64,000 bases of DNA from the NCBI GenBank assembly GCA_003971905.1, contig RSEE01000047.1:248001-312000 (forward strand), read 5' to 3'. The notes under the pieces were generated by a model. It saw only the letters and a program-made list of their open reading frames with translations. It had not been told where the DNA came from and made no database searches. Positions 35,092-46,278 of this stretch are shown piece after piece. Position 1 is the first letter of the stretch, and each line of letters begins with the position of its first letter. This stretch comes from Moniliella sp. 'wahieum' (Eukaryota; Basidiomycota; Moniliellomycetes; Moniliellales; Moniliellaceae). The position numbers and the translations under genes are program-made.

Positions 35092-36961
35092 ATGTATGGA
35101 TACTTTGCGGCTCCCGCACCTTACAGTGGTGCACCGTACGGTGTTACGGCATACCCCCCCCTTGTACCAGCCATGCCCGACATGGCCCATATTGTTCACG
35201 ACCCGCAAGCATTTGAGGCCTTCTTCATGGACCAGCTTCAGACACTCACCTTCAATAGCAAGGACATCATCAATTACCTCACTGACTTGGCCATCAGAAA
35301 CAATGTCCTCATGTCGTCTGTTGTTGGCCAGACGCTCGACTTGCATATCTCCCACGTAAGTTCCGGCCTTGTTAAGTTTTGAGTGGCAACCACTGACCTT
35401 TCGATCACCCCCCAGGCCCTTCCAGCCCACCGCCTTCCAGCCCTCTACTTGCTCGACTCGATCTGCAAGAACGGGGGGAGCCGTTCCCTAGCATGTGGTC
35501 CCCCCACGTTCCCCGCCTGTTTGCCGACACGTACACCGTCGTCGATGCTTCTGTACAGGCCAAGATGGAATCAATGGCGCGCACGTGGAAATCTGCTGGT
35601 TTGGGGGGACAGCCGCTTTTTGGAACAGAGGTTCAATCAGAGGTGGAGAATTTCCTTGCCTCACAGCAGCCGCTGGGCGGTGGCAGTCTTCTCTCATCTC
35701 GGATTGAACAACAGCTCCGCCTCACTCAAGAGCAGGCCAAGGCGGCGCCTTCTGCTGACCTGAGTCTCCGCATTAAAGCTCTTTCGGGCCTCAAACAGGT
35801 TGTGGATGTCGGTGATGTTGTACCTTCGGACTTGGCCAAGATCGATGCTCAGATTACGGTGCTTGAGAAACTCAATCCATCCCCAGTACCAAAGTCACCT
35901 AGCACTCCTCTGGCACCACCGGTTCTGCCTGTGGCTGCCGCAGCCAATGATTCTGCCGCAGCTGCTACTCAACCCCCTTCAAACCCCAATGATTTGTTCG
36001 CCAAGCTTCTTCAGTCCGGTTTACTCAGTAAGGTCTCCACAACGCCCAGTGCAGCAGCACAGGTGTTGCCCCCTCCGACGATTATCCCACCTGTTACAGG
36101 TCCACCAGATCAGGATGATTGGTACACGCGGGCGGTACTTGGTATGACCATCCCTTGGAAAACTCAGGACTTGCTAATGCTCAACTGGCCCGATGTAAGT
36201 CAAATTGGACTGAAGGAGTTGCCACTTCCTTGCAGGCAATGTGGGCGGCGTTTCCCAGATGGGCCAGATGGGCAGGAGAGTCTGCGCCAGCATCTTGACT
36301 GGCATTTCCGGCAGAACAAGGCGGTGAAGGAGTCGGTTGTACGTGGGCAGTCGCGGATTTGGTTCCCGCGCCTGTCCGATTTATTACAGGAGGTGCAGAC
36401 GACAATGTGGTTGCGGTGCAGCATGGAATGGGAGAGGCAGAAGCACATCGGCTGACAGCTGAGAAGGAGGCTGAGCTGCGTCGACTGTTTGTCCCCGCGC
36501 CCTCGGACCCAGTGGTAGCTGCGCTGCCGTGTGCGATCTGTAAGGAACTGTTCAAGTCCGAGTACAATGAGGAAGAGGAGGAATGGGTGTGGTACAATGC
36601 CATCAACAAGGGTGGCATCTATACCCATGCTACCTGCGACGCTTCTCAGCGCACCCTCTCGTCCAGCGTTCAACGCGACACTCCTGAGCTCTCCGAATTG
36701 GACCGTCTCCGTCGTGCACTGGCGCCTTCCGTTCCTGCCGCATCTTCCAGTGCGACACGAGCCAAGCGGCCTCATTCGGAGTTGGAGGCCGAGGAGCACG
36801 CTCCAAATCCCCTTGCAAAGACCACCGGCGAGGATGATGCCCCCTACGACCCCACCGCTGACGAGGCAGCTTACAGTACTACCAATCCCAACGCGCCCGT
36901 GTTGCGCTCTCGCGCGCGGATGGCCCTCCTCCAGCGAAGCGGCCATGTGCTCAATAGATGA
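35092..36961 (+). CDS. PCF11: Pcf11-like cleavage/polyadenylation and termination factor
   Basis: Nuclear CF IA subunit that binds the RNA polymerase II CTD and couples 3' end cleavage to termination. The N-terminal CID reads FFMDQLQTLTFNSKDIINYL. After intron 35356-35415 comes LPALYLLDSICKN, the most conserved CID helix, then MWSPHVPRLFADTY. A Pro/Ala-rich middle follows. The C-terminus has the two zinc fingers flanking the Clp1-binding region: CRQCGRRFPDG..SLRQHLDWHFRQNK and CAICKELF..VWYNA..THATC. Frameshifts are required at the six-G run near 35473-35478 (one G missing) and near 36345. Length of about 600 residues is typical. A GTAAGT..TTGCAG pair at 36195-36235 would cut through the first finger and is not believed to be an intron. 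Confidence 0.9.
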
Positions 36962-37863
36962 CTGCTTCACATGACTGGTCGCGCTGGGTTGATGGCGGTG
37001 ATGCATAGAGCAGCTCACTGTGGTGGGCAAAAACGTCTTCCGTTGCGGTGCGCGTTGTATATAAAAAGTTGACTGTCCATTCCCCACTCGTATACACAAA
37101 CCATTTGCATGTATATGGGCCAAGACAATGCACTTATAGTGGTCATAGTGAACGCTGGCCAGGCCGACTGCAGATATCCGGAGCCGGGACCAAGGCCAGG
37201 TTTTGTCACTTGTCAACGCCTGTCAACTAGTCAATGGAAGAGGCGCACTTCTACTTGCGCAGCTGGATGGGCATGCGAATGCGACCAGTCGTGGCTGTCC
37301 TGGTGCAGCGTGAATGTGAAATGCACTGGATAGACTGAACCATCGCGGAAGACCTCCCTGAGGAGACAGGCGTTGGGCAGTGTGCCTCCAGGAGAGAGGC
37401 GCGCGAGGCTGGGCGAGCTGCGAAGACCAGTTGGTAGCGCAGCGAGTGGGGATTGATGCAGATGATGGATGTAGGATGCATGATGCATGTTGATCGTTGA
37501 TCGATGTAAGCGGGTGGCGCGCTCACAGACACAGACGCCCTGCGGCGGGGCTGCACGGGCCGAGACGAGGCTGGGCGACGAGGCGGCGGCAGCCCACTGT
37601 TGGTGAGGACAATTGCTGAGACGCAGTGAGTACACTGAGGCGTGACGAGTGACTAGGACTGCCGGCTCCTGCCAGCCACTGCGGGCCACCCGCAGCTCCC
37701 ATCCCATCACAAGCCCTGTGCCTGAAATCTGGCCTCTGAGATCTGAACAGTGCCACCCGGCGCCTTCACCGCTTCACCCGTCTCGCACTCACCGCTCACC
37801 GGTTGGTTGTTCTCCATTTCTTCCACCCGCCTCTCCTCTCCTCTCCTCACTGCCTCCTCCGCC
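36962..37863. other. Intergenic region, no gene seen
   Basis: Contains ATGCAT words near 37475-37500 and a pyrimidine-rich leader before the next ATG. No motif-bearing open frame. Confidence 0.5.
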
Positions 37864-40511
37864 ATGGAGCCAGCCACGCCCACGGCGCCCTCGCCACGCA
37901 TCCTGCCCCCGACCACCTTCTTTGCCCGCCCCCCCACTGACGATGAGCCCCCAATCTCCCCGCGCTCGCCCACCGCACCCCCCTCCGCCCCGCCCCCACC
38001 GCGCGCTGGCCACGCCTTGACCAGCGGTCGCAGCTTCGAGCTCCCAAAGCGCTCCACCCCCGCCCCATCCCCCGCGTCTGCATCTTCCTTTGGACTTGGG
38101 TCTGCTCGTCCTGCTTCTGGTGTGCTGCTTTCCGAGGCCCACCCGGGCACCGGCACCGATAGTTCCGACACTGACACCGACGTGCGTTCGCGCGCCATCC
38201 TTGCTGCCCGGCCTGCTGGTGCTTCCACCCCCGGCCTCGTTACCGGCACCCCCTCCGTGTCTCAGCATGCTTCCCGCCGCCGCACGCCCAACCCCACCAG
38301 CTCCCGCCCCAGCACTCCTGGTCCCACTGGCCGTCCTTCGACGGGGTTCAGTACCTACCGTTCAGCCCAGTCCTCGGCCTATGGATCTGCCTATACCTCG
38401 GCGCGTCCCAGCATTAGCTCGCCTGTCGATACTGCCTACCACTCGGGTTCCGGGTCAGAGTCCGAGTCGCGCCATTCGCGCTCTGGCTTGCCCCGCCCCA
38501 CCCTCGTTCAGGGCCAGGTCTCAACCCCTGCGCCGAGCACCCCGGGCGCCATGCGGCGTGGTAGCCTCGGCTCGGCCAACAGCCTCACGAACCCACGACC
38601 GAACCCTCCCTTTGCCTATCCGGCCATGGAATCTACCAGGAACCGCGTGCAAGAGGCTCAAACCGAAGGCGAGGAAGAGCTGCGGTGGACCAGCGGCCCA
38701 GGAAGCACAGATGATGCTTCCTTTTCAGTGCGAACGGGACCCGAAACCGCGGGTGTCTCGCTGCGGAATCCACATGCTTCCGGTTTCGCCAAACAGGCTG
38801 TTTGACTGAGGAGCCCCCATTCTCTTTAGGATCGCACTCAGTTATTAACTCGGCACCGCTCCATGATCAGGCGATCACCTTACAGGAAGACAGCCCTCGA
38901 AGGAACTTCTTCTCAGATGTGTCTCCGGCCTCTGGGCTGGCTCCCGGACATGGTCTTTACCCACATGCTACTCCATCCCAACATTCACTGGCTTCCCTGG
39001 GACCGTCGCCCCACAGGGAGAGCGACCGATCGGGAGCACCACTTGTTCACCCCGAGCCGAAAACCCCTGTTACCCCTCCGCCCGTTTCCTCCAGCTCACT
39101 GGGGAATAGCCATTGGCGAGGCCGTCTTGTACCAGTAGCTCATCCGATGGGCACAAAACGAATCCGCAAGTATCGCAACTGGCCGGGTGGCAATCGCTTT
39201 ATTCTCGGTGGTTGGGGGGTCACGTCCCAGTCCCCCCCTTGGGCGGCGCTCGCGTCGTTTGCCCTTGTGCTAGCTCTGCCTGCGGTGTGGATGGCCTGGG
39301 ACGGGCGCTGGGTTTCCAACAACATCTCACCGGGTCCCATCGTCGTCCTCGCCTACTTTTGGATGGCGTCAATTGTGGCTATGATCCATACCGGTTGCTC
39401 AGACCCGGGTGTTCTGCCCCGTGATTTGGACATACGTCCTCCTTGCCAAATGCCTGGCCAAACGCGAGCAGGGGAAATACGGTTGGCAGACCCGGACGAC
39501 CCCTTAGCCGTGCCCATGCCTCGCAAAGTCCGCGTTGGTCCCCAAGGTCGGGTGCTCAAGCTGACCTGGTGCACGACCTGCCGCATCTACCGTCCGCCTC
39601 GAAGTTCCCACTGCCGCACTTGTGACAATTGCGTTGAAAACATTGACCACCACTGCACCTTTCTCAACAACTGTGTCGGGAAGAGAAACTATACCTCGTT
39701 CCTTTGGCTTCTCTTTGTCCTCACTGTGTCGCTGTTGTTGATGTTTTCCCTGTGCATCGCGCACCTAGTTATGCTCACCTGGGCCAAGGGCCATCCCTAC
39801 CCACGTCGTGGACACACCAGCCCTGGGCTCTCGTTTGGCGGCGCGCTCCGCAACACCCCCGCCTCGGCGGTGGTGGGATTGCTGTCGGTTGGCCTTTTGG
39901 GACCTGTGCTGACCCTCTTTGGGTACCACGCCCGGCTCGTATGGCTCAATCGCTCGACAGTCGAGCAGATCCGTATCCAGGCCGCTCGCAAAGTCGGTGC
40001 CCAGTCTTTGGGGTACGGCGAAGAAGACGATGCTGATGACGAGGATGAACCTGCGCCGCCCCCTGTGCCCTCTCGTATGCAAAACCTGCTTGGGGCCTTG
40101 ACCTTACCCTTCCGCCTCTTCCTCCCTCGTCTTCGAAACCAGGGGGAACAAGGGCGACGCAAGCGCCTGCGCTCTTCGGCGTCAACACTGGATCCCAACC
40201 CTTTTGTCCGCCCTGGTCACCCAGGCCGCAACATCCTCTCCGTTCTGTCTCGACCCTACCCTCTTTCGTGGATGGATCGGCGTGGATGGGTGGAACCAGA
40301 CCTTCGGGGCACCAACCCGGCCTTTCTGCCAGATTCGTCGCCTGCCATGCCCGACGTGGGCTCATCTGCGCCTCTTGGACGACCGGGCGCTGACTCGCAT
40401 TTGCCTGTTGGGCCTGCGTTTGCTTCTGCGCTGGGAATGCCGGCAACGGACGGCCCTACCCCACTGCATTTGCACCACGACGATGCGTTCGAAATGCGTG
40501 AACAGGCCTGA
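37864..40511 (+). CDS. DHHC-type protein S-palmitoyltransferase (Erf2-like)
   Basis: Membrane enzyme that attaches palmitate to cysteines of target proteins (Ras in the Erf2 case), usually at the ER or Golgi. The Met at 37864 in a GCCATGG context starts a Ser/Pro-rich cytosolic region of over 400 residues. Two membrane segments follow ([14 protein letters not shown] and [17 protein letters not shown]). The cysteine-rich domain then reads [18 protein letters not shown] and [16 protein letters not shown], where the second Cys of the DHHC is the palmitoyl acceptor. Two more membrane segments complete the 4-TM fold, followed by an acidic, Pro-rich tail. The usual DHHCPW is DHHCTF here, an uncommon variant. 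The upstream 312 codons end at a TGA at 38803, and one missing base there restores the frame. Whether the N-terminus is a separate gene is the main doubt. Total about 880 residues, longer than yeast Erf2. Confidence 0.85.
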
Positions 40512-41536
40512 GGCTCGGGCCTGATGACCGATCCTCCGCAGGCACCGAGTGCCTGCTCAGCTCGATTTTGGACGCACTGGCCCATCTTTTCTTAACCCTT
40601 TGCATACGCGTGCTCCCTCTTTTTTTCCTTTCCCTTGACACTTGTCTTATTCTCGGCGGTACAAGCACAGTGACTAGTGACTTGGGACCCCAGCCGCTGT
40701 TCTCGTTCGCTGCTATACCATTGATCTTTTCACCGTTTTGCCATCCTCTCCTTTGGAGTTTACCGATGATCATAATCTACATGGGGTCTCCTCCTTGTCG
40801 TCTCATGGTCTTGCCATTGCGTCTGATGCGGACAAGGCATCTCTGTCCCTGATAAACGACTGGTTGCCGAGAGCCTGAAGTTGAACGCTGATGGATGGCG
40901 GTGGGAGGAGCGGGAGGACGTAGATGAGGGGGTAGGACGGGGAACAGATAACACATGTGAGGTATGAGAACTTTGATGAAAACTCAGTTGGGACACACAA
41001 GAGCCTACCTGTATTAACTCGAAGGCCCTGAGGCCTTTAGGTTCCCAGCCCTGCACACTTGCGCCTCAACGCCTCAATGTGAGGCTTCAGCGCCTCAGCC
41101 TCAGCCAATGCTCAGCCCCTCAGCGCCTTCAGCCAGCGGATGCCCAGCAGGCTGAGCGTGTATCCACCTGAGCTCAGCCTCATCGACCACCGTTGAGGCT
41201 GAGGCGCTCAGGCCACGAGCGGTGCCGGTGAGATTGAGAGCAATACAGTTGGTGCCAGAATGGCGTCGATGCCTGCCGAGCCCCCGCGAAGGGCAGCAGA
41301 GGGCCAGTGCAGCCTAGTGCTGGTCCAGACAAGTGCCCCCCAACACTGCGCCCGTGCGACACTTCGGCTGGCTTCCCCGGCTTCGTGCGCCTTCCCACCA
41401 TCACGCATCGAACACCATGCATCATCCATCCGGCTACGCACACCTGCTCCACACTGGCCAGATCCGTGTGTCGTTGCGCCGTCGCTTGAGCGCCTCGACG
41501 CCTCACGCTCGAGCCCCGCGCATGGGCCACTCTCTC
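40512..41536. other. Intergenic region with CTGAGG word repeats; Hsp70 upstream region
   Basis: GAGGCTGAGGCGCTCAGG-type words cluster at about 41030-41215. Three TTC triplets at 41363, 41373 and 41382 (gaps of 7 and 6) resemble a step-type heat-shock element, but the match is weak. No gene is seen. Confidence 0.4.
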
Positions 41537-41544
41537 TATAAAAT
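41537..41544 (+). promoter_or_regulatory. TATA box of Hsp70
   Basis: TATAAAAT, 69 bases before the Hsp70 ATG, followed by a CT-rich leader. Well placed for a strongly expressed fungal gene. Confidence 0.65.
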
Positions 41545-41605
41545 AGGCGTCGCATCCCGCCTCCTGCGCTTTCTTCCTTCATCCTACCTAGACTAATCCT
41601 TCCTC

Positions 41606-43594
41606 ATGACCAAGGTACGTCCTGCTCTCCTTCGCGCCTCAGGCCACCTGCTGACCCCTGGATTCCTCCTTCGCAGGCTGTTGGTATTGATCTTGGCACC
41701 ACCTACTCGTGCGTTGCCGTGGCAGAACGACCGCGTTGAAGTCATTGCCAACGACCAGGGCAACCGCACCACCCCTTCTTATGTTGCCTTTACCGACTCG
41801 GAACGTCTTATTGGCGATGCCGCCAAGAACCAGACGGCCATGAACCCCCACAACACGGTGTTCGATGCCAAGCGCCTCATTGGCCGCAAGTTTTCTGACC
41901 CGGAGGTTCAATCCGACATGAAGCACTGGCCCTTCAAGGTTGTCGATGTCGGCGGCAAGCCCGTCATCCAGGTTGAGTACAAGGGTGAAACGAAGAAGTT
42001 CACGCCCGAGGAAGTTTCTTCGATGGTGCTCCTCAAGATGCGTGAGACCGCTGAGGCTTACTTGGGCGGCTCGGTGAAGGACGGCGTGGTCACTGTACCC
42101 GCTTACTTTAACGACTCGCAGCGTCAGGCCACCAAGGACGCTGGTGTCATTGCTGGTCTCAACGTGATGCGCATCATCAACGAACCCACAGCTGCTGCCA
42201 TTGCCTACGGTCTTGACAAGAAAACGGAGGGGGAGCGCAACGTGCTCATCTTTGACTTGGGCGGCGGTACTTTTGACGTTTCGCTCCTTACCATTGAGGA
42301 GGGTATCTTTGAGGTCAAGGCCACTGCTGGTGACACCCACTTGGTGGTGAGGACTTCGACAACCGCCTTGTCAACCACTTTGTCCAAGAGTTCAAGCGCA
42401 AGAACAAGAAGGACCTGACTTCCAATGCCCGTGCCCTTCGACGCCTGCGCACTGCCTGCGAGCGCGCTAAGCGCACCCTCTCTTCGGCCGCCCAGACCAC
42501 GGTTGAGATTGACTCGCTTTACGAGGGTATCGACTTTTACACTTCGATCACTCGTGCCCGCTTCGAAGAGTTGTGCGGTGACCTGTTCAGCCACACCATC
42601 GACCCCGTCGAGAAGGTACTGCGTGACGCCAAGTGCGACAAGGGCCAGGTCAATGACATTGTTCTTGTCGGTGGCTCCACCCGTATCCCTCGAGTCCAGA
42701 AGCTCCTCTCGGACTTTTTCAACGGCCGCGAGCTCAACAAGTCGATCAACCCCGACGAGGCTGTTGCTTACGGTGCCGCGGTTCAGGCTGCCATTTTGAC
42801 GGGTGACACATCTGAAAAGACCCAGGACCTGCTGCTTCTTGATGTTGCCCCCCTGTCGATGGGTATCGAGACTGCCGGTGGGGTGTTCACGCCGCTCATC
42901 AAGCGTAACACCACTGTGCCCACCAAGAAGTCGGAAATCTTCTCGACCTATGCTGACAACCAGCCCGGTGTGCTGATTCAGGTGTATGAGGGTGAGCGCG
43001 CGCGCACCAAGGACAATAACCTGCTCGGCAAGTTTGAGCTGTCGGGCACCCCCTGCTCCCCGTGGTGTGCCCCAGATTGAGGTGACGTTTGACGTGGATG
43101 CCAACTCGATTCTCAACGTCTCGGCTGCCGACAAGACTACGGGCAAGTCGCAGAAGATCACCATCACCAATGACAAGGGCCGTCTGTCGAAGGAGGATAT
43201 TGAGCGCATGGTCTCGGACGCCGAGAAGTACAAGGCGGAGGACGAGGCTGCGGCTTCTCGGATCAGCTCCAAAAACGGACTCGAGTCGTACGCTTACAAC
43301 CTGCGCAACTCGCTTAACGAGCAGGGTGTGTCGGACAAGCTCGACGCTGCCGACAAGGAGAAACTTAACAAGGCTATCAGCGAGACAATTGAGTGGCTCG
43401 ACAACTCGCAGGAGGCCTCTAAGGACGAGTACGACGACAAGCAAAAGGAGCTCGAAGGGATTGCCAACCCCATTATGCAGAAGCTCTATGCTGCAGGCGG
43501 CGCCCCCGGCGGTGCTGCCCCTGGAGGTTTCCCCGGCGGTGCTCCTCCCGGCGCCGGTGGCGATGACGGTCCTTCGGTCGAGGAAGTGGACTAA
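41606..43594 (+). CDS. Cytosolic Hsp70 (Ssa type), frame-broken
   Basis: ATP-driven chaperone for folding, translocation and stress survival. Exon 1 is only ATG ACC AAG; intron 41615-41676 precedes [12 protein letters not shown], the first ATPase signature. The other signatures follow: [14 protein letters not shown] and [17 protein letters not shown]. The substrate domain contains [19 protein letters not shown]. The lid ends in a Gly/Pro-rich linker and the EEVD tail (SVEEVD) that binds TPR co-chaperones and marks cytosolic forms. Total of about 643 residues is normal. Three breaks interrupt it: two bases missing near 41722, one G missing from a GGG run near 42345, and two bases missing near 43050. 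All else is near-perfectly conserved, so these are most likely assembly errors. Codon use is strongly biased to C-ending codons, as expected for high expression. Confidence 0.95.
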
Positions 43595-44781
43595 GGGTGT
43601 TCGCGCCGGCCCTCCAACATTCACGGACCATTCTTTCCCCTGCCTTCAATTCTTCCCCAACTTGCATGACCCCCCTTCCTCCATGTACAAAATACACGCA
43701 CGTGATTTGAGAGATGCGTTGGTATACAGAAAAGGTGCTATGGTGAGGCCGATGAAGTACATGATAGACGTGATGCAGCAAGGCGCGGATGGTGGGAGAG
43801 GATGAAAAGTGTGGAGGGCAGAGAGGGAGACGACGGACATGATAACGATGAGAAGGGAACGAAGACACGAAATCTGCCGCGCCCCGCACGCAGTATAACT
43901 GACTGTGAGTATACTGCAGTCACTAGTCACTACTAGTCCGGAGTGCCGAATGCAATAGGCAAACCGTATGCCGAAGCTGCTGAAACAACGTCTTGATCCA
44001 CCCGGCCGCGGAAACTCAGTTCAACAGGTTTTGGGGGCGCACCCGCCCATAAGCGGACATAATACAGGCTGGTATAAATATAAGCGCACCAAGAGAAGCT
44101 GCACCAACAGAGGCGTCAGCACGGAAGAAATTGTCGCCGCAGCAGGACCTCGGCGAACGGGCCTGCTCGGTCAAACGGCGATTGCCGGACGTCGGCGGCA
44201 ATGGGCGGATGACTGTCACATGTCGTGGGGGGTCCCGAGGTGGGAACCTCCTGCAGTTTTGGGGTATAAACCTTTGGACAGGTCTCAATCGGTGTGTCTC
44301 GTAAGTTAGGTCCTGCTCCAGATCCTGGTTGAACGTTCAACGTTGATACGTTCATGATTGGTATAGACAGAATGCGGGACACTTCCCAGAGAGGTAAAGA
44401 CTAATGCACAGAAGCCCTTGCTCTCCAAGGTGCTGCGGAGAGTCGGGCGCAGCAGGAAAGGCTCTGACAAGACTGGTCGCAATGGACACAAAGCATCGTA
44501 CCGTTAAGCCCATGCGACCATGGCGGGCCGCGGGTGATATCCGCAGCATGGATAAGATGTCGACTGGCTCTCTCTCGCTAGTCTAACGTCTAACAGAGGA
44601 CTGACGCGTGTTGGGCTAAGAGATGTGTCTACTATATGCGGGGCTCAGCGTCCGGAGATAATCGATAACCGGAGCACCCCGTAACAATGACCGATGATGA
44701 GATGTATGATGCTGCATGAAGTTCCGCGCTAAATCAGCTTGATCCCTCTGCCTGAGCACCAAGCACCAAATAGCAAGGTAG
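43595..44781. other. Intergenic region, no gene seen
   Basis: 3' flank of Hsp70 and upstream region of the hydrolase gene. ACTAGT/AGTCACT words lie near 43917-43937, and no open frame has motifs. Confidence 0.5.
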
Positions 44782-44787
44782 TATAAA
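44782..44787 (+). promoter_or_regulatory. TATA box of the dienelactone hydrolase gene
   Basis: TATAAA, 64 bases before the ATG at 44846. Confidence 0.55.
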
Positions 44788-44845
44788 GGGTTGAGAGCCA
44801 CACTCGTCAACCCAAGTCTCACCCCCACCATCCCTTACTGCTATC

Positions 44846-45634
44846 ATGTCCAACCTGGTTTGCCAGCACTGCCTCGATCTCAAGGAGATTCCCGGAACGC
44901 CGACGGGAAAGTATGACACGGTGGCCGGAATCAAGAGTTACATCAAACCCGGCAGCAAAAAGGGCACCGTCATCCTTGCCACGGACATTTTTGGACTTGG
45001 CATCCCCAACCCAGCGCTATTGGCCGACAAGTACAATGCCGGGACAGGCTTCACGGTCGTTGTTCCCGACCTGTTCAACGGTGATCCCTTGAGCCCTAGT
45101 GACTTCGAAGTCGAAGTGAAGAAACACTCTAGCGACACCGACCCGCAACCAATGCACGAGGCGGTTGGTCGTTTCCTGGTCTGGCTTGGCAACAACCATG
45201 GACTTGACAACACGCTTCCGTTGGTCGCTAAGTTAATTGAGCACTATGCCCCTCAGGGCCCAGTGGCCATCACGGGCTACTGCTACGGGGCCAAGGTTGC
45301 TGTGCTGTCAGCCATTTCAGGGGGTGCTACGGGCCCGCTTAAGGGCATCGTGCTTAACCACCCGTCCATGCTCCAGGCGGAAGAGGCCAAGCAAATCCAG
45401 GTCCCTACCCTGCTCAACATGGCTGAGACCGAACCGGTGTTCACCCCCGAAATCAGGGACGAGTGGATTAAGACGCTCGAGGCCAACAAACTGCTCGATG
45501 CGGCGTCGACGATCTACCCTGGCACAGTGCACGGTTTCACTTGCCGCCCGGACCTCTCGAGACCCGACTTGAAGTTTGCGTTTGAGTCGGCGGCGGAAAA
45601 CACCATTGCGTTTTTCAACAAGGTCTTGGCTTGA
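44846..45634 (+). CDS. Dienelactone hydrolase family protein
   Basis: Alpha/beta hydrolase with a cysteine nucleophile, probably cytosolic (fungal relatives include Aim2-type proteins). An intact single-exon frame of 262 residues. The N-terminus holds the CLDLKEIPGTPTG block seen in fungal members. The nucleophile elbow is GYCYGAK (residues about 148-154), and the catalytic His lies in PGTVHGF (about 228-234). Where the family has an acidic residue in an E-x-D-x-x-F block, this protein has AETEPVF, so Glu probably replaces the usual Asp. The DIFGLGIPNPALLADKYN block is also typical. Substrate unknown; some relatives act on cyclic esters or lactones. No aromatic-degradation genes are adjacent. 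Confidence 0.9.
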   Translation: MSNLVCQHCLDLKEIPGTPTGKYDTVAGIKSYIKPGSKKGTVILATDIFGLGIPNPALLADKYNAGTGFTVVVPDLFNGDPLSPSDFEVEVKKHSSDTDPQPMHEAVGRFLVWLGNNHGLDNTLPLVAKLIEHYAPQGPVAITGYCYGAKVAVLSAISGGATGPLKGIVLNHPSMLQAEEAKQIQVPTLLNMAETEPVFTPEIRDEWIKTLEANKLLDAASTIYPGTVHGFTCRPDLSRPDLKFAFESAAENTIAFFNKVLA

Positions 45635-45999
45635 TCTGCGCCGTCATGCAGAAACGATCTACCCTGGAAAAGCGAGCGCCTTTTCGGAAGCAATCCGTTG
45701 TCTCTACAATAGTGCCTGATGGACACTACTGGGTGCATGTCATCATAGCCATCAACATGTACCCACAACTACTAAGTTTTATGATTTTACACGTGGTGGG
45801 ACAGAGGAGTGGCCGTAGTTATAGCTGTTAGGTGTCTCCTGCGCGTCCTTGCGCATCAACTTGCCACTCACTCCCATCCCAGCCATGTCTGTTCTCAACC
45901 ACAGTACTGACACATATGTTGACCTCAACCATTGCACGAAGTCGCCCACCAAAAGGTCGCTCATCTGGCGTTGCCTGTAGCTCGTTACGCACGCAAGCC

Positions 46000-46081
46000 G
46001 GTTCCATATTGTAGTTGGTTAGCAAGTAGGATTCTGATCTTTGAAATTCCTGAAACCTGGGTTCGAATCCCAGTGGGACCT
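46000..46081 (+). tRNA. tRNA-Gln (anticodon CTG) with a 9-base intron
   Basis: The sequence folds into a full cloverleaf. The acceptor stem GGTTCCA pairs with TGGGACC (one G-U), the D stem is TTGT/GCAA with loop AGTTGGTTA, and the anticodon stem is TAGGA/TCCTG. The T arm is CTGGG-TTCGAAT-CCCAG, and the discriminator is T. The anticodon loop reads TTCTGA, then TCTTTGAAA, then T, so a 9-base intron sits at the canonical 37/38 position. The acceptor sequence and the CTG anticodon match eukaryotic tRNA-Gln. The pol III B box GGTTCGAATCC is perfect. Confidence 0.92.
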
Positions 46082-46082
46082 G

Positions 46083-46087
46083 TTTTT
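46083..46087 (+). terminator. Pol III terminator of tRNA-Gln
   Basis: Five T residues one base after the tRNA 3' end. The LTR target duplication begins at the next base. Confidence 0.75.
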
Positions 46088-46092
46088 GCTAT

Positions 46093-46273
46093 TGTAACAG
46101 TCGGGGCTAAACGAGGGAGACCAAGGTCCTGTCAGAGGCGGGGGGAAAGGCAAGATCGTTCGTGGGAGGAAACAGAAGGCATCAGGCAGAGAACAGAAGC
46201 AAAAGGGAAGGGAAGAGCGAGAGACACAGGATGCGGAATTGGAAATTGGAGCGAGCTTAGTCATTCGGTGACA
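46093..46273. mobile_element. Solo LTR, copy 2, directly downstream of tRNA-Gln
   Basis: A 181-base element with canonical TGTAACAG...GGTGACA ends (TG...CA), flanked by a perfect 5-base target duplication GCTAT (46088-46092 and 46274-46278). It is about 85-90% similar by eye to the copy at 11336-11519. No internal coding region remains, so this is a solo LTR. It starts 12 bases after the tRNA, just past the terminator T run. Confidence 0.88.
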
Positions 46274-46278
46274 GCTAT

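Noticed and set aside
36195-36235. GTAAGT...TTGCAG intron inside PCF11
   Set aside because: At 41 bases it is shorter than the other introns. Removing it would shift the frame and destroy the first zinc finger, which reads perfectly when unspliced.
41363-41384. Heat-shock element upstream of Hsp70
   Set aside because: The TTC spacing is 7 then 6 rather than regular, and there is no inverted GAA partner, so it is too weak to list as a site.
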